Shown in pieces: positions 58,501 through 64,000 of a DNA stretch of 64,000 bases. How positions within the stretch are numbered: the first letter of the stretch is position 1; each line of letters opens with the position of its first letter. The translations under genes and the position numbers were made by a program. The notes under the pieces were generated by a model. It had not been told where the DNA came from, searched no databases, and saw only the letters and a program-made list of their open reading frames with translations. The DNA comes from Dreissena polymorpha. Lineage: Eukaryota > Mollusca > Bivalvia > Myida > Dreissenidae. The stretch covers positions 121,829,661 to 121,893,660 of the forward strand of contig NC_068359.1 in NCBI RefSeq assembly GCF_020536995.1, written 5' to 3'.

Positions 58501-61500
58501 GGTGAAGGTGGATGGTAACTATTTCTGCGACTACAACCACCGCATCCCGCTACACCGGGTAAGCCACATCTCCGTGGAACAGGGGATCCGCATCAGTGAG
58601 ATCGTCTTCGAGGCGGCGCCCATGGCATATCCACATCAGGTGAGATATTTTTACGAAACACAAAAAAACGTGATTGATTGGTGTTAAAGATATCGCAATA
58701 AACGTCATTAAGAGAGTTGCGACTCGTTTTCTGTAGCATTAAAAGAAAATCAAACATGTGTTTTTGATGCAACAAGTAATATTTGGGCTTATTCTTGTTC
58801 ATAGACACGTAAAATCGTAGGTAATTGCCGCGATATTCAACATTGGGCCTGCCGTGTATTATTGGTGCCTTGCCGATATACAGAGGGGGTAATCACGTGA
58901 TAATCAAGATGGCGACGTTCAAGCCGAGGCAGGTATTTTTCGCCGTTGTATACCCTATATTACTTGTATTTAATTTTTTTAATGCAGCTCACTTTCCAGC
59001 CATATCAGCAAGAAAGTTTCTAGCGTTTATTTCGTGTTGATATTCGCTCTTTATCTCGACTTTACTCACTGCGAAATTTCTTAGCGGCATGACCTACTTA
59101 AAGCTCCACTCAAAAAACTTGCGGGGAATAAAGTCGAAGTATTAAGCGAAATTTCAATACGATATAAACACTTATCGAATGTTTACTTATATGGCTAAAA
59201 AGTGACCACCATTTATGAATCAGACAAAAGTAATGAAGGGTATAAAACGGCGAAAAAAAACTGTCTCGGCATGGACGTCGCCATCTTGACTATCACGTGA
59301 TTAACCCTCTGACATAGCGGCTCGAGGGCCATCATAAGGTATAGAGCTGCTTAAAGACGTTCGGCTGAGCTCTGTCGAATGAATTTTATCGTTCATAATA
59401 CATAATGTTCATCTTATTTTTGCTATCACTAACATATTACTTTTATTTTCGGTCAATTGATTACGCAATATATGAAGTATCTCGTGTGACGTAATTTCTG
59501 TGACGAAATGCACCAGTTTAACTTAGACTTTGTTTTTCGGATAGTTGACATGTTTGACGCTGCAAGTTTCTTGTTTCAGGCGACTGGATATCCCGGCGTG
59601 GGACCTGTTGGGCCGATCCTTAATCCGGTAAGTGTTTTCACCTCCGCGCAATTATATTACTGTTTCCGAGCACATGTTTAAAATTTCTCTGCCGCAATAA
59701 TTCGTGGGTTATATAGGATAATAAGCGCCAAATTCTTAGAAGTGGTGACTTTCCGGTAAGCGCAATTTGGGGTTGCACGCGCTCCGAAGTTGAATACGAT
59801 TTTTATTGTCAGTCACCATACTGGACATATAGAGTTTTCTCCGGGTACACCGCCCCCCCCCTTACCCCCTTACACACACCAAGAAACAACGAAATCGACG
59901 GAAATGTCTACTATGAATAATCGTTCAATTTCGTCCCAACTTTCGGGCGTCGTTCATGTCAATTAGGTAGTTGTGCTGAGAGAAATGAAGCGACTTCAGG
60001 CGCGAAAGGACCTCATTAACTTCGAAATGCAGACACTTTTCGAAGTGTTTTCATTCCCAAGTTTACGGTATATACTGCATAAAAAAAGAAAAGCAATGCA
60101 GATATTCCTGTTGTAACTAGTTTTATTTAATGCGAACCCGTGTGTTGTTTTTCTAAATAATGAAAGGGTTTATTAATGGTTTAGTCACATTGAACAATAA
60201 GATAAAAACTAAAGACTTTTAATCAAATAAAGTAGCTCTAACACACACACAGATGAATACACAATAATCATATTATTTTTATGTTGCTGTAGTCCCAAGC
60301 CTAATGAGTGGTGCGCACTATCAACAAGTACTTAAGGTCGATGGTTGAAGGAACAATTCAGAGAAATATATATAGACTTAGTTCAAACGTAGGTGAAAAC
60401 AAAGTACAGACGTGCATATTTTTACACGTTTTTCCGAACATGTTTATTAACAATTTTTTACATAATAATAATATATCTTCCCACAGCAAAATTATTACTT
60501 AAACTGCGTAGTTATGATGAGGTTACATATTTATTGAACAGCCGTACCGAAAACATGTTTTTTGCAAAAAACATAGATACCAAGAGATAATACTAACACC
60601 AGCTAGCAGTAAATACTTTCTTCCGCGGTATAATAAGATTCGGCAATCATGTGAGTTATAAATCGATTATTGTGAACTTGCTTGTTTTACAGCAATCATG
60701 TACAGAAGAAATGGCAATAACTCACACAAGCTTCGAGTTCAGTGTGGAGCGAGTTACATAGGGGTTCGATTTCACATTCACCATAAATCGTGTGCATTTA
60801 TTTTCCAAAGTATTTAAAGCACCAAAATTATGGTCGCAAAAACTTAAAAAATACACATAAATAATTAAATATATTCAAAAAGGGTAAATACATATTATTA
60901 GTACGTAAATAAAAAGAGACAAAATTCATCGAGAAGACCAACTAAATAATATACATATTTAAAGTTGTTAAATGTTTTTTTAAACAGGATCAATCGACAA
61001 CTCGTAGCTAAAAACAAAAGTGGTCATCTGATTTCTTCTTATATGCGGTCAATCTGGTTCCCTTCAATTCAATAAGTCCTAATCAAGCGTCTAAGAAGGA
61101 CGGCTCCCCCAAAATAATGCTCGATTGGTCATTGTCTGCTCGGGAACTACTTACATGTACCCCGGGTACTCTTAAGTATACTTAAATGTACCCCGGGTAC
61201 GTAAAATATATTACACGTCACCGGCAAATTGAGACTGTACCCGAGATTTATTCCCGCCTAAAATCCGATGTCGTAAAAGGCGCTACGGAATACGAAACGG
61301 AATTCTCTTTGAAAAAAACTTCCTCAAAATGCTGTTTGCGCAGGAGTTTCGATGTCATATAAAATATTGAAATAATTATGAAAATAATTAACTGGAAAAA
61401 AAGCAGACAACGACTAATTTAGCGTTATAATTCACGGTTACGTTTCAGTATATTTTCCGTACCCGGTGTACATTTAAGTATATTTAAAAGTACCAGTAGT

Positions 61501-63250
61501 ACATTTCAGTAGTACCCGAGTCGACAATGACCAATCGAGAAAAAATAACCCTCCAAAATACCGTTCGCGAAAAGAATGATATGCACAAGGTTGTTAGTGA
61601 GACCATTCTTATAGATCACATAACATCAAAATGTGGTTAAGGAACTTCAAATCGTACGTTAAGAAAGAGGTAGACGATGCTGATAACCTTTTTGACCCGA
61701 CGCGTGTTTACAATGTCGATAAGAGAGGCGTAAATCTGTTCGTAAAAGGGGATCCGATGATTGATTTCAAATTTCGGCAATTGATACAAAAAAATTACTG
61801 TAACGGCTTCATGCAGTATGTGTGCAGAGGTTGGCCTACAATCCTCTGGAGGGAATTGAAGAAGGTGTTACTATCCGCGATTACCTCTTTTTTATCTGGC
61901 TTAAACTGTGTTCATTCCTGCCATCGTTTCCTCTAAAGTAATTTCAAATAAAAAATATAATATAAAATATAATGGAGAAAAAAAATATTTTGAAGAAGCA
62001 TAAGAAGTCCTTTTACCTTACTTTAAATGATTTCTAATTGGCAAAGTTTCTGGAGCTTCGTGGGGCTTCGCACCCATGCCCCCCCCCCACAAGGGCTTTA
62101 CCTTGCACCCACTGGGAGCCATGACGCCCCCCTCCCCCCTGGACCCCAGCACATTTTTCCGTTTTCAGACATTTTCAACTATATGCATATATGAACGGCA
62201 AGGGTCAAACCTGTTCCCGTTCTAATCGATGACCACCTAACCATATGACGGTGGAAGGTAATCGACACAGTGCAAAATTTATTAATCTCGTGAGACAATT
62301 TTCGCTGAGTTAATGCGTAGACTGATTAACGATTTCAAGATCCCGGCGAATTATTATCCAGTCAAGTAGTTTGCTTTATTTTATACACAGAAGAAAAGAA
62401 ATACCCAAAGTAATCCACACACGCATCATTTTGTTTCGCAATCCAGCTTTTACACTACGGAGATTACATTACACTGTGCACTTAGCGGACATTTGACAGT
62501 TCCTGTGAAACACTCATGAAGATAAGCTGTATCGATACTTTTTATGTGGATAAGGACGGAGTTGAGCAAATTATTAATACCCGTCATGCCAAACATGCGT
62601 GTGTATTGTGGTGTTCATGGATGTTATATTTTTATCAATAAAAAAAGCATCGGATCTAATACAGAAATATTAAAACATGTGATTCACACCTGATTGATAC
62701 AGTTTTTGTGATTGTGTGTGAAAACATATAAAATTGCATTTGGTTGTTTTGTCATCAAAATGGACCAACCCCCTATCCGATGTAACGCAGACACATGTAA
62801 CAACACATTCAGGTATGAATATATAAAGCAGGATCAATTGTTCGGAAATACCCACACGTGTGTTCGGCATTACCATCAAATGTCAACACATACCAAGATA
62901 CGCCAGTATTGCTCTAAAACATTATTTTCAGTTCGATTTGTTCGGCATAACATTAAAAGTCGAGAGATGTGTTCACAGGCGTACATATAAACATTTGGCC
63001 TAATATGTCGTTAATACCCGCACCATATATATGAATATGTCAATATCAGCTTTTTATATATGGGTGTTCGGTAGTGTTTTCAAACTTTTAGTCTAGATCA
63101 TAATCTTATCATTAAAGTATATGCAGCAGTTATATTAACATCTACCCAATTATTGTCTTTTCAGCCGACTCCGTTTGTTCACAACATGGGGTCGATCCAT
63201 CCGGGCAAAATGATCTTCATCAGTGGTATCCCCAATGCCAAACCAAGCAG
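37534..63250 (+). CDS. galectin, tandem-repeat type, copy B (first CRD and start of second)
   Basis: Beta-galactoside-binding lectin; bivalve relatives bind microbial glycans and act in haemocyte immunity. Visible exons: 37534-37557, 43327-43415, 44773-44860, 58062-58181, 58502-58639, 59580-59627 and 63165-63250. All have GT/AG borders and matching phases, giving 197 complete codons with no stop. Order: MANTVRNP start, CRD1 (FLISLQCGG, FNPRF, VRN, WGPEER, NHRIPLHRV), a 16-residue Gly/Pro linker, then PTPFVHNMGSI opening CRD2. No signal peptide. The His usually present in HFNPR is Ala, which may change sugar binding. Intron 3 holds a complete LTR retrotransposon. The remaining exons lie beyond the window, so two or more CRDs in total are possible. 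Confidence 0.85.
37558..40605. other. intron 1 of copy B, first part
   Basis: Aligned with copy A intron 1 up to about 38,830. The dispersed repeat at 38,630-38,830 matches the 4,235-4,440 family. The stretch 38,830-40,400 has no recognised content. Confidence 0.5.
38630..38830. repeat. dispersed bivalve-type repeat
   Basis: TGAGCCTCGCTCTGTGAAAA start and AGTGTCGATCC box, followed by GACTTCCTTTAAACGAAAAA. Same place as the copy A member at 4,235, but with a different inner part. Confidence 0.55.
40612..42530. mobile_element. non-autonomous element with GGCGGAA-rich inverted ends
   Basis: Near the left end (about 40,655-40,860) GGCGGAA/GGGCGGA occurs repeatedly; near the right end (about 42,220-42,520) the complement TTCCGCC is equally frequent. 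Outer ends CCCGTACGAAAT and ATTTCGTACAGG are inverted. Copy A has a continuous sequence at the matching place (about 8,030), so this is an insertion in copy B. It contains the 41,090-41,480 tandem repeat and no transposase. Confidence 0.65.
41090..41480. repeat. tandem repeat, about 160-bp unit, nearly three copies
   Basis: Units start AGTCAAAGGCCCTATTTTCA, AGTCAAAGTCCCTATTTGCA and CCTAAGTCCCTATTTTCACA. Each contains ATGGCCGCCxCT or a close variant and a CTTGACCTTCATTTTG-like phrase. Confidence 0.75.
42531..43326. other. intron 1 of copy B, last part
   Basis: Aligned with copy A up to exon 2. It ends in GTTATTTGCAG. Confidence 0.5.
43327..43415 (+). CDS. galectin copy B exon 2
   Basis: 89 bases. 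Encodes STPYVGPISVGMTDGATIHV followed by RGTTERHHA and two bases of a Gly codon, the opening strands of CRD1. Donor GTAAAT. This exon shows by comparison the 8 bases missing in copy A. Confidence 0.85.
43416..44772. other. intron 2 of copy B
   Basis: Contains the hairpin at 43,740-43,864 and no gene. It ends in TCCATACTCCAG. Confidence 0.55.
43740..43864. repeat. hairpin repeat
   Basis: Imperfect palindrome GGTTAC...GTAACC with inner arms CGTTTTGTAATATATCAGGC and AAGCCTTATATATTACAAAAC and a centre ACGGCGAGGCTTGCCGAGCCGT. The preceding bases ATATATAGAGAATA are the same as the outer edge of the Crypton hairpin (complement of 7,915-7,928). Confidence 0.65.
44773..44860 (+). CDS. galectin copy B exon 3
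   Basis: 88 bases, same phase as in copy A. Encodes FLISLQCGGSTDPRSD followed by CALAFNPRFNEKQ. Donor GTGAGG. Confidence 0.85.
44861..45370. other. intron 3 of copy B, first part
   Basis: The first 60 bases align with copy A intron 3; similarity then stops near 44,920, the edge of DNA added in copy B. No gene recognised. Confidence 0.5.
45371..45990. repeat. 29-bp minisatellite, about 20 units
   Basis: Unit TGCCTAGTTATAACATACAA plus TAATGCTAT, repeated head to tail with few changes. A variant block containing GCTGACGACTnGAATGCC and a shortened CTAGTTATTGCC recurs about every 80-200 bases (near 45,515, 45,590, 45,782 and 45,972), a higher-order pattern. Confidence 0.9.
45991..46779. other. 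intron 3 of copy B, repeat debris
   Basis: Around 46,330-46,360 the phrase GGCCCGTACACAGGGGGCGG and around 46,560 GCCTTGTACGCAAG are degenerate inverted partners, also echoed at 47,955 (TGCGTACGGCCCTGG). This suggests remnants of one repeat family. No gene recognised. Confidence 0.4.
46780..47255. repeat. degenerate repeat, about 180-bp unit
   Basis: AAGTCCAAGGCCCATAACTT at 46,815 and AGTCCACGGCCCATAACTTC at 47,070, with matching AATATCAGGTCAATATnT and AATCAGCTCAATATCTGA phrases. A CCAACAGACGGACGGGC phrase near 46,948 is common at the ends of bivalve repeats. Confidence 0.6.
47256..48341. other. intron 3 of copy B before the retrotransposon
   Basis: AT-rich, no gene recognised. A/T-rich tail-like run at 47,925-47,950 before TTCTTGCGTACGGCCC. 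Confidence 0.45.
48342..49392 (+). repeat. 5' LTR
   Basis: 1,051 bases with TGTC/GACA ends, same length as the 3' LTR. A TGG-starting stretch about 11 bases after its end (49,404) is a possible primer-binding site, but I could not assign a tRNA. Confidence 0.9.
49608..50516 (+). CDS. gag: retrotransposon gag
   Basis: About 302 residues from MANQIIPELFQNL. The middle part has the alpha-helical make-up of Ty3-type capsid. The C-terminus carries two zinc knuckles of the CX2CX4HX4C type (CTYCKKHGHSIEIC and CWNCGKLGHFSREC), which bind RNA in nucleocapsid domains. An ATG at 49,608 is the first in frame. Confidence 0.85.
   Translation: MANQIIPELFQNLNEQIKDVKTAISTQTISQVVQSFDGNSKEFKNWIKNVEKYGMLTNLDENKLKFVAYQSSKGLVSDYIQRFLTDDSTGTWTDLKEQLKLRFAEIQDPQYALSLLKTTKQKTDENVQIYAERLLSLATDAYENIEGNLDYKEKQLVEIFIDGLSNDYLRLKLMRENHATLSNALKSAIHEQSVRARFELRSQINGLDNITTDNIQTDIDYIRSSIVCTYCKKHGHSIEICRRRQREISAYTVGRTIDQNGNRHKNEYDKNWKDKIDCWNCGKLGHFSRECTQRKTYINRKN
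50579..54637 (+). CDS. pol: retrotransposon pol (protease, RT, RNase H, integrase)
   Basis: About 1,350 residues in a different frame from gag, as is common in this family, where pol is reached by frameshifting or related means. In order: aspartic protease (LIDSGAQVSIVS), reverse transcriptase (FCVDFRQLNK, AYLDDILIFS), RNase H (YTDASDKCIG), zinc-binding HHCC region (HPGSQRLFQTL to CIICQ) and integrase core (VDICGPYP, ITDNGKEF, NGMNERSHG). The domain order with integrase last places it in Ty3/Gypsy. The tail is rich in Ser and Asp. Confidence 0.9.
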   Translation: MCGSPNSCVISTGGYQFRSLIDSGAQVSIVSKRTYDMLKQKPALIFQKVNLKSVNGNSLHVHGSVKLRFKIGSIYKEHMFFVVSNVNRNVILGRDFLQDNGVRLYFDLGCLRIDNCYVPLEEDVHLSTIARLTRHTVLKPQTAYRLFAQAKRNCIRSNTNYEFNGISNSFFDNEPGLTIVNSVVKTTRDRQFPILIINNTHKTIRLRRHCAIGRIKSVNDNEICSVQEVNKNNQPKSGLSKDEILSDLRVDENQKENILPILLKHRTLFARNNLELTQTSAIEFTIDTGDHPPIKLRPYRTPLNNKVFIDKAIDEMLDANIISPSRSPWSFPIVLVDKKKNNHDSNKDNKDEKRFCVDFRQLNKITKPIAYPLPLIDDILALLGKSKYFTSLDLISGYWQIPIKEEDREKTAFASGFRGLFQFNVMPFGASSAGAIFQELANKVLKGCESFAVAYLDDILIFSPDLQSHLSHVDTVLQSLSKHNLKLKLSKCQFLQRETRYLGFIIDQNGIRPDPLKVEAIRQFPRPKCVRDVRSILGAAGFYRRFCPSYSEVVEPLINLTRKNVPFKWSKQCEDSFIQLKDSFTQIPYLSYPDPKKGYILYTDASDKCIGSCLTQKCDNNETGDYVGEKPIFFISHRLSPTQCKYSTIEKECYSIFYSLSKLHHYLHNAEFVIKSDHKPLKYLLESPMQNKKIQLWALSIAGYNCKIEYIPGKKNIIADFLSRPPKTKIKNNQCDQTELELDINDKHLTISSEINGQNQPREINVIDSTHIDHRQIIDNIITPQPIPVDDTASNNNISGLNMQIEQEKDPHISEIKARLRLGKQNKSEDDRYLTVDDILYYISNVDEEPTLRLFVPKHLTDSVVKQYHDENGHPGSQRLFQTLKEKYYWPKMFKELNDYVSKCIICQSRNLKAIKAPISSDTSIPPFPFSVVSVDICGPYPKTLSGNRYIICFVDQFSGYIEAFASPDKSSDSVIHLLMNEIYCRHSCPIRIITDNGKEFTSTAFTETLKSMNIDHVKTTIYHPASNGMNERSHGTMNNILSKRVQENVQQWDVHLNMSLAAMRFCTSETSKHTPFFLLFNRDPILPIDNLLKPRRKYHGEDYHKIILEEQHKSFKKVCAQIQKSKRRQADYANKNTKDIKFEINDPVYYKNFQRTNKLDSKWRPYYRIIEQKSPLTYVIKNQLDNSTIKVHADQIRHANIDEWPMIDKPLARPIRKANLAFADDTLSSDSDSNTSVHGLPVITQQTRQIRDNTDDEENIPLAELQKHLRNKQFADIQSSSSESDTMHYNNGNSQNSPVRRFENDSSDDQMQIDAVALKHKKRKLTKRTSRSNNAMKKAIFTCLQTMAEHM
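54638..56616 (+). other. retrotransposon 3' internal region with an LTR-like stretch
   Basis: About 2 kb between pol and the 3' LTR with no recognised gene. Around 54,905-55,000 the sequence resembles the LTR region near 48,550-48,640 (shared phrases TTAAGATTTATTT and CTCAGGGTGGGGTAT-like). The last bases before the LTR (GAGAGGATAAG) could serve as polypurine tract. Confidence 0.55.
56617..57667 (+). repeat. 3' LTR
   Basis: 1,051 bases, TGTC to GACA, nearly identical to the 5' LTR. Followed by ATAT, matching the bases before the 5' LTR. Confidence 0.9.
57668..58061. other. intron 3 of copy B, last part
   Basis: No gene recognised. It ends GTGCACTTTCAG before exon 4. Confidence 0.5.
58062..58181 (+). 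CDS. galectin copy B exon 4
   Basis: 120 bases, phase 0 to 0. Encodes VVRNSLQSSAWGPEERHGG followed by FPFRHGASVNVSIVVHAGHYT. Carries the family's sugar-contact Asn, Trp and E..R. Donor GTGAGT. Confidence 0.9.
58182..58501. other. intron 4 of copy B
   Basis: Holds the same degenerate GTTGnnAGnAGTTAACCG phrase repeats as copy A intron 4. It ends CCCGTCCGCAG. Confidence 0.5.
58502..58639 (+). CDS. galectin copy B exon 5, end of CRD1
   Basis: 138 bases, phase 0 to 0. Encodes VKVDGNYFCDYNHRIPLHRV, SHISVEQGIRISEIVFEAA and PMAYPHQ, the closing strands of CRD1. Donor GTGAGA. Confidence 0.9.
58640..59579. other. intron 5 of copy B
   Basis: Holds the 431-bp inverted-repeat element. It ends CTTGTTTCAG, the acceptor lost in copy A. 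Confidence 0.55.
58881..59311. mobile_element. MITE with about 85-bp inverted ends
   Basis: Ends CAGAGGGGGTAATCACGTGA and TCACGTGATTAACCCTCTG, continuing inward with CAAGATGGCGACGT and its complement ACGTCGCCATCTTG. Copy A has an uninterrupted site near 13,590 (GCCGATTAAGCGG), so it inserted in copy B or was lost from copy A. No coding capacity. TA-containing 3-bp flanks suggest a PIF/Harbinger-like origin, not proven. Confidence 0.75.
59580..59627 (+). CDS. galectin copy B exon 6, inter-CRD linker
   Basis: 48 bases, phase 0 to 0, TTTCAG acceptor and GTAAGT donor. Encodes ATGYPGVGPVGPILNP, a flexible Gly/Pro linker joining CRD1 to CRD2. Confidence 0.8.
59628..61119. other. intron 6 of copy B, first part
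   Basis: Aligned in patches with 13,907-15,700 of copy A. No gene recognised. Confidence 0.5.
61120..61539. mobile_element. MITE with about 30-bp inverted ends
   Basis: Ends CTCGATTGGTCATTGTC and GACAATGACCAATCGAG, followed inward by CTCGGGAACTACT and AGTAGTACCCGAG. Repeated TACCCCGGGTAC and AGTATACTTAA-like words lie just inside. No gene. Not found in the matching part of copy A. Confidence 0.7.
61631..61770 (+). pseudogene. relic of a pogo/Tigger-like DDE transposase
   Basis: Reads WLRNFKSYVKKEVDDADN and DPTRVYNVDKRGVNLFVKG. The phrase YNVDETG around the first catalytic Asp is typical of CENP-B/Jerky/Tigger DDE proteins; here ETG has become KRG. Only this block is recognisable, and the surrounding frame to 61,936 shows nothing further. 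Probably an old fragment. Confidence 0.45.
61771..63164. other. intron 6 of copy B, last part
   Basis: A GGGGCTTCG and poly-C repeat phrase lies at 62,050-62,155. From about 62,760 it matches copy A 18,310-18,700. An open frame of 92 codons at 62,712-62,990 is not kept in copy A. It ends TTGTCTTTTCAG. Confidence 0.5.
63165..63250 (+). CDS. galectin copy B exon 7, start of CRD2
   Basis: 86 bases. Encodes PTPFVHNMGSIHPGKM and IFISGIPNAKPS, plus two bases. Good GTTAGT donor, in contrast to copy A. CRD2 continues beyond the window. Confidence 0.85.
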
Positions 63251-63267
63251 GTTAGTCAGAAGTGTCC

Positions 63268-63439
63268 GTTAGTTTAGTTTAAACCAATTTATTTTAGATC
63301 GATTGCATTAAAAGCCTAAGGCTTATTTGAAACGCTCCCGAGTCCGTTTCTTGGGACTAGAACAAGTTCTTTGTGTCTATGGGGGAAATCTAAAGAAGGC
63401 TCCCACAACGGGGATTGAACCCGTGACCTCCCGATCGCT
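63268..63439 (-). mobile_element. tRNA-derived SINE
   Basis: On the minus strand it starts TAGCGATCGGGAGGTCACGG and carries GGGTTCAATCCCCG, close to the pol III B box consensus, followed by a tail ending AAAATAAATTGG and onward. It is flanked by AGTGTCC on both sides (63,261-63,267 and 63,440-63,446). Copy A has a single AGTGCCC at 18,795 and no insert, so this is a copy B-specific insertion. Confidence 0.75.
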
Positions 63440-64000
63440 AGTGTCCATTGCAATCAGCGCAATAATGATAAATATTTAAAATTGGTGTTGTTTTCAATCA
63501 ACACAACACTAACATATTGTATGTATATTAAGTTATGTCTCTACCGTGATGTTCTTTTCTCCGAAACCATCGTCTAATAATGTGGAGTTTTTCTTGCTTC
63601 TGCTTCAAATTTGCTTGTCAGATAAACAACTCTTTTTCTCAACCATCGATCAATAAAATCGATTTGAAGTTACCGTTTGCCGTTAGTCGGTCAAGTCCTT
63701 GAGTGAAATGTTAGTTTGGATACGTGGTAAATTTGAGTTTTAAAAGAATAGTTTACACAGCTTCGACCATTTAAACAGCAGACTTTTCGACCAATTTAAA
63801 TTATATTGCAATTTATCTGCAAGACGATTTAACACTTGTTATTAGAAATGACGTTAATCGGTTTTCTATGTGCTCAAAAGCACGTACATGAACTGGGTCA
63901 GATTTTCTTTTTTCCAAATAATGGCGTTCCAGTAAACAACTAGTATGTTACATGGCTAATTAACACGTAACGATAACGAGCTTTGTTTTAATCCTTAGAT
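63440..64000. other. intron 7 of copy B
   Basis: Aligned with 18,800-19,375 of copy A to the last base of the window. No gene recognised. Confidence 0.55.

Noticed and set aside
62712-62990. 92-codon frame with several Cys and His (CNNTF, CVRHYHQ)
   Set aside because: It lies in galectin intron 6 and is not open in copy A at 18,310-18,540; no splice or start support.

Overview
The window looks like nuclear DNA of a bivalve mollusc, probably a heterodont. It is AT-rich, intron-rich and full of old and young transposons. Two galectin genes have the exon layout of bivalve tandem-repeat galectins, and several dispersed repeats are of kinds I associate with heterodont bivalves. I cannot fix the species.

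The main structure is a direct segmental duplication of a galectin locus. Copy A starts at or before position 1 and can be followed to about 19,380. Copy B starts near 33,280 and is still aligned to copy A when the window ends. Each copy begins with the same LINE relic, followed by an upstream region and then galectin exons 1 to 7: an 8-codon start exon, three exons giving the first carbohydrate-recognition domain (CRD) with a fourth completing it, a 16-codon Gly/Pro linker exon, and the first exon of CRD2. Copy B keeps frame and splice sites throughout the visible part. Copy A has an 8-base exon deletion, a lost acceptor and a lost donor, and no further CRD2 exons are seen, so it is probably a pseudogene.

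The copies differ mostly by transposon insertions. Copy A carries a Crypton-like tyrosine-recombinase element with an apparently intact three-exon gene (about 4,977-7,927), an internally deleted relative of it (17,288-17,935), a 2.35 kb foldback element on the exon 2 splice donor (8,954-11,307) and several hairpin repeats. Copy B carries a GGCGGAA-rich inverted-repeat element (about 40,612-42,530), a 29-bp minisatellite (45,371-45,990), a young Ty3/Gypsy-type LTR retrotransposon that looks whole (48,342-57,667), two short inverted-repeat elements and a tRNA-derived SINE.

Between the copies, on the minus strand (about 22,629-29,195), lies an array of immunoglobulin-domain exons ending in a transmembrane exon. 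Most of its Ig exons have broken frames but keep their splice sites. It is followed by AT microsatellites, a candidate solo LTR, a roughly 175-bp tandem repeat and C-rich low-complexity DNA. No rRNA, functional tRNA or CRISPR array was seen.
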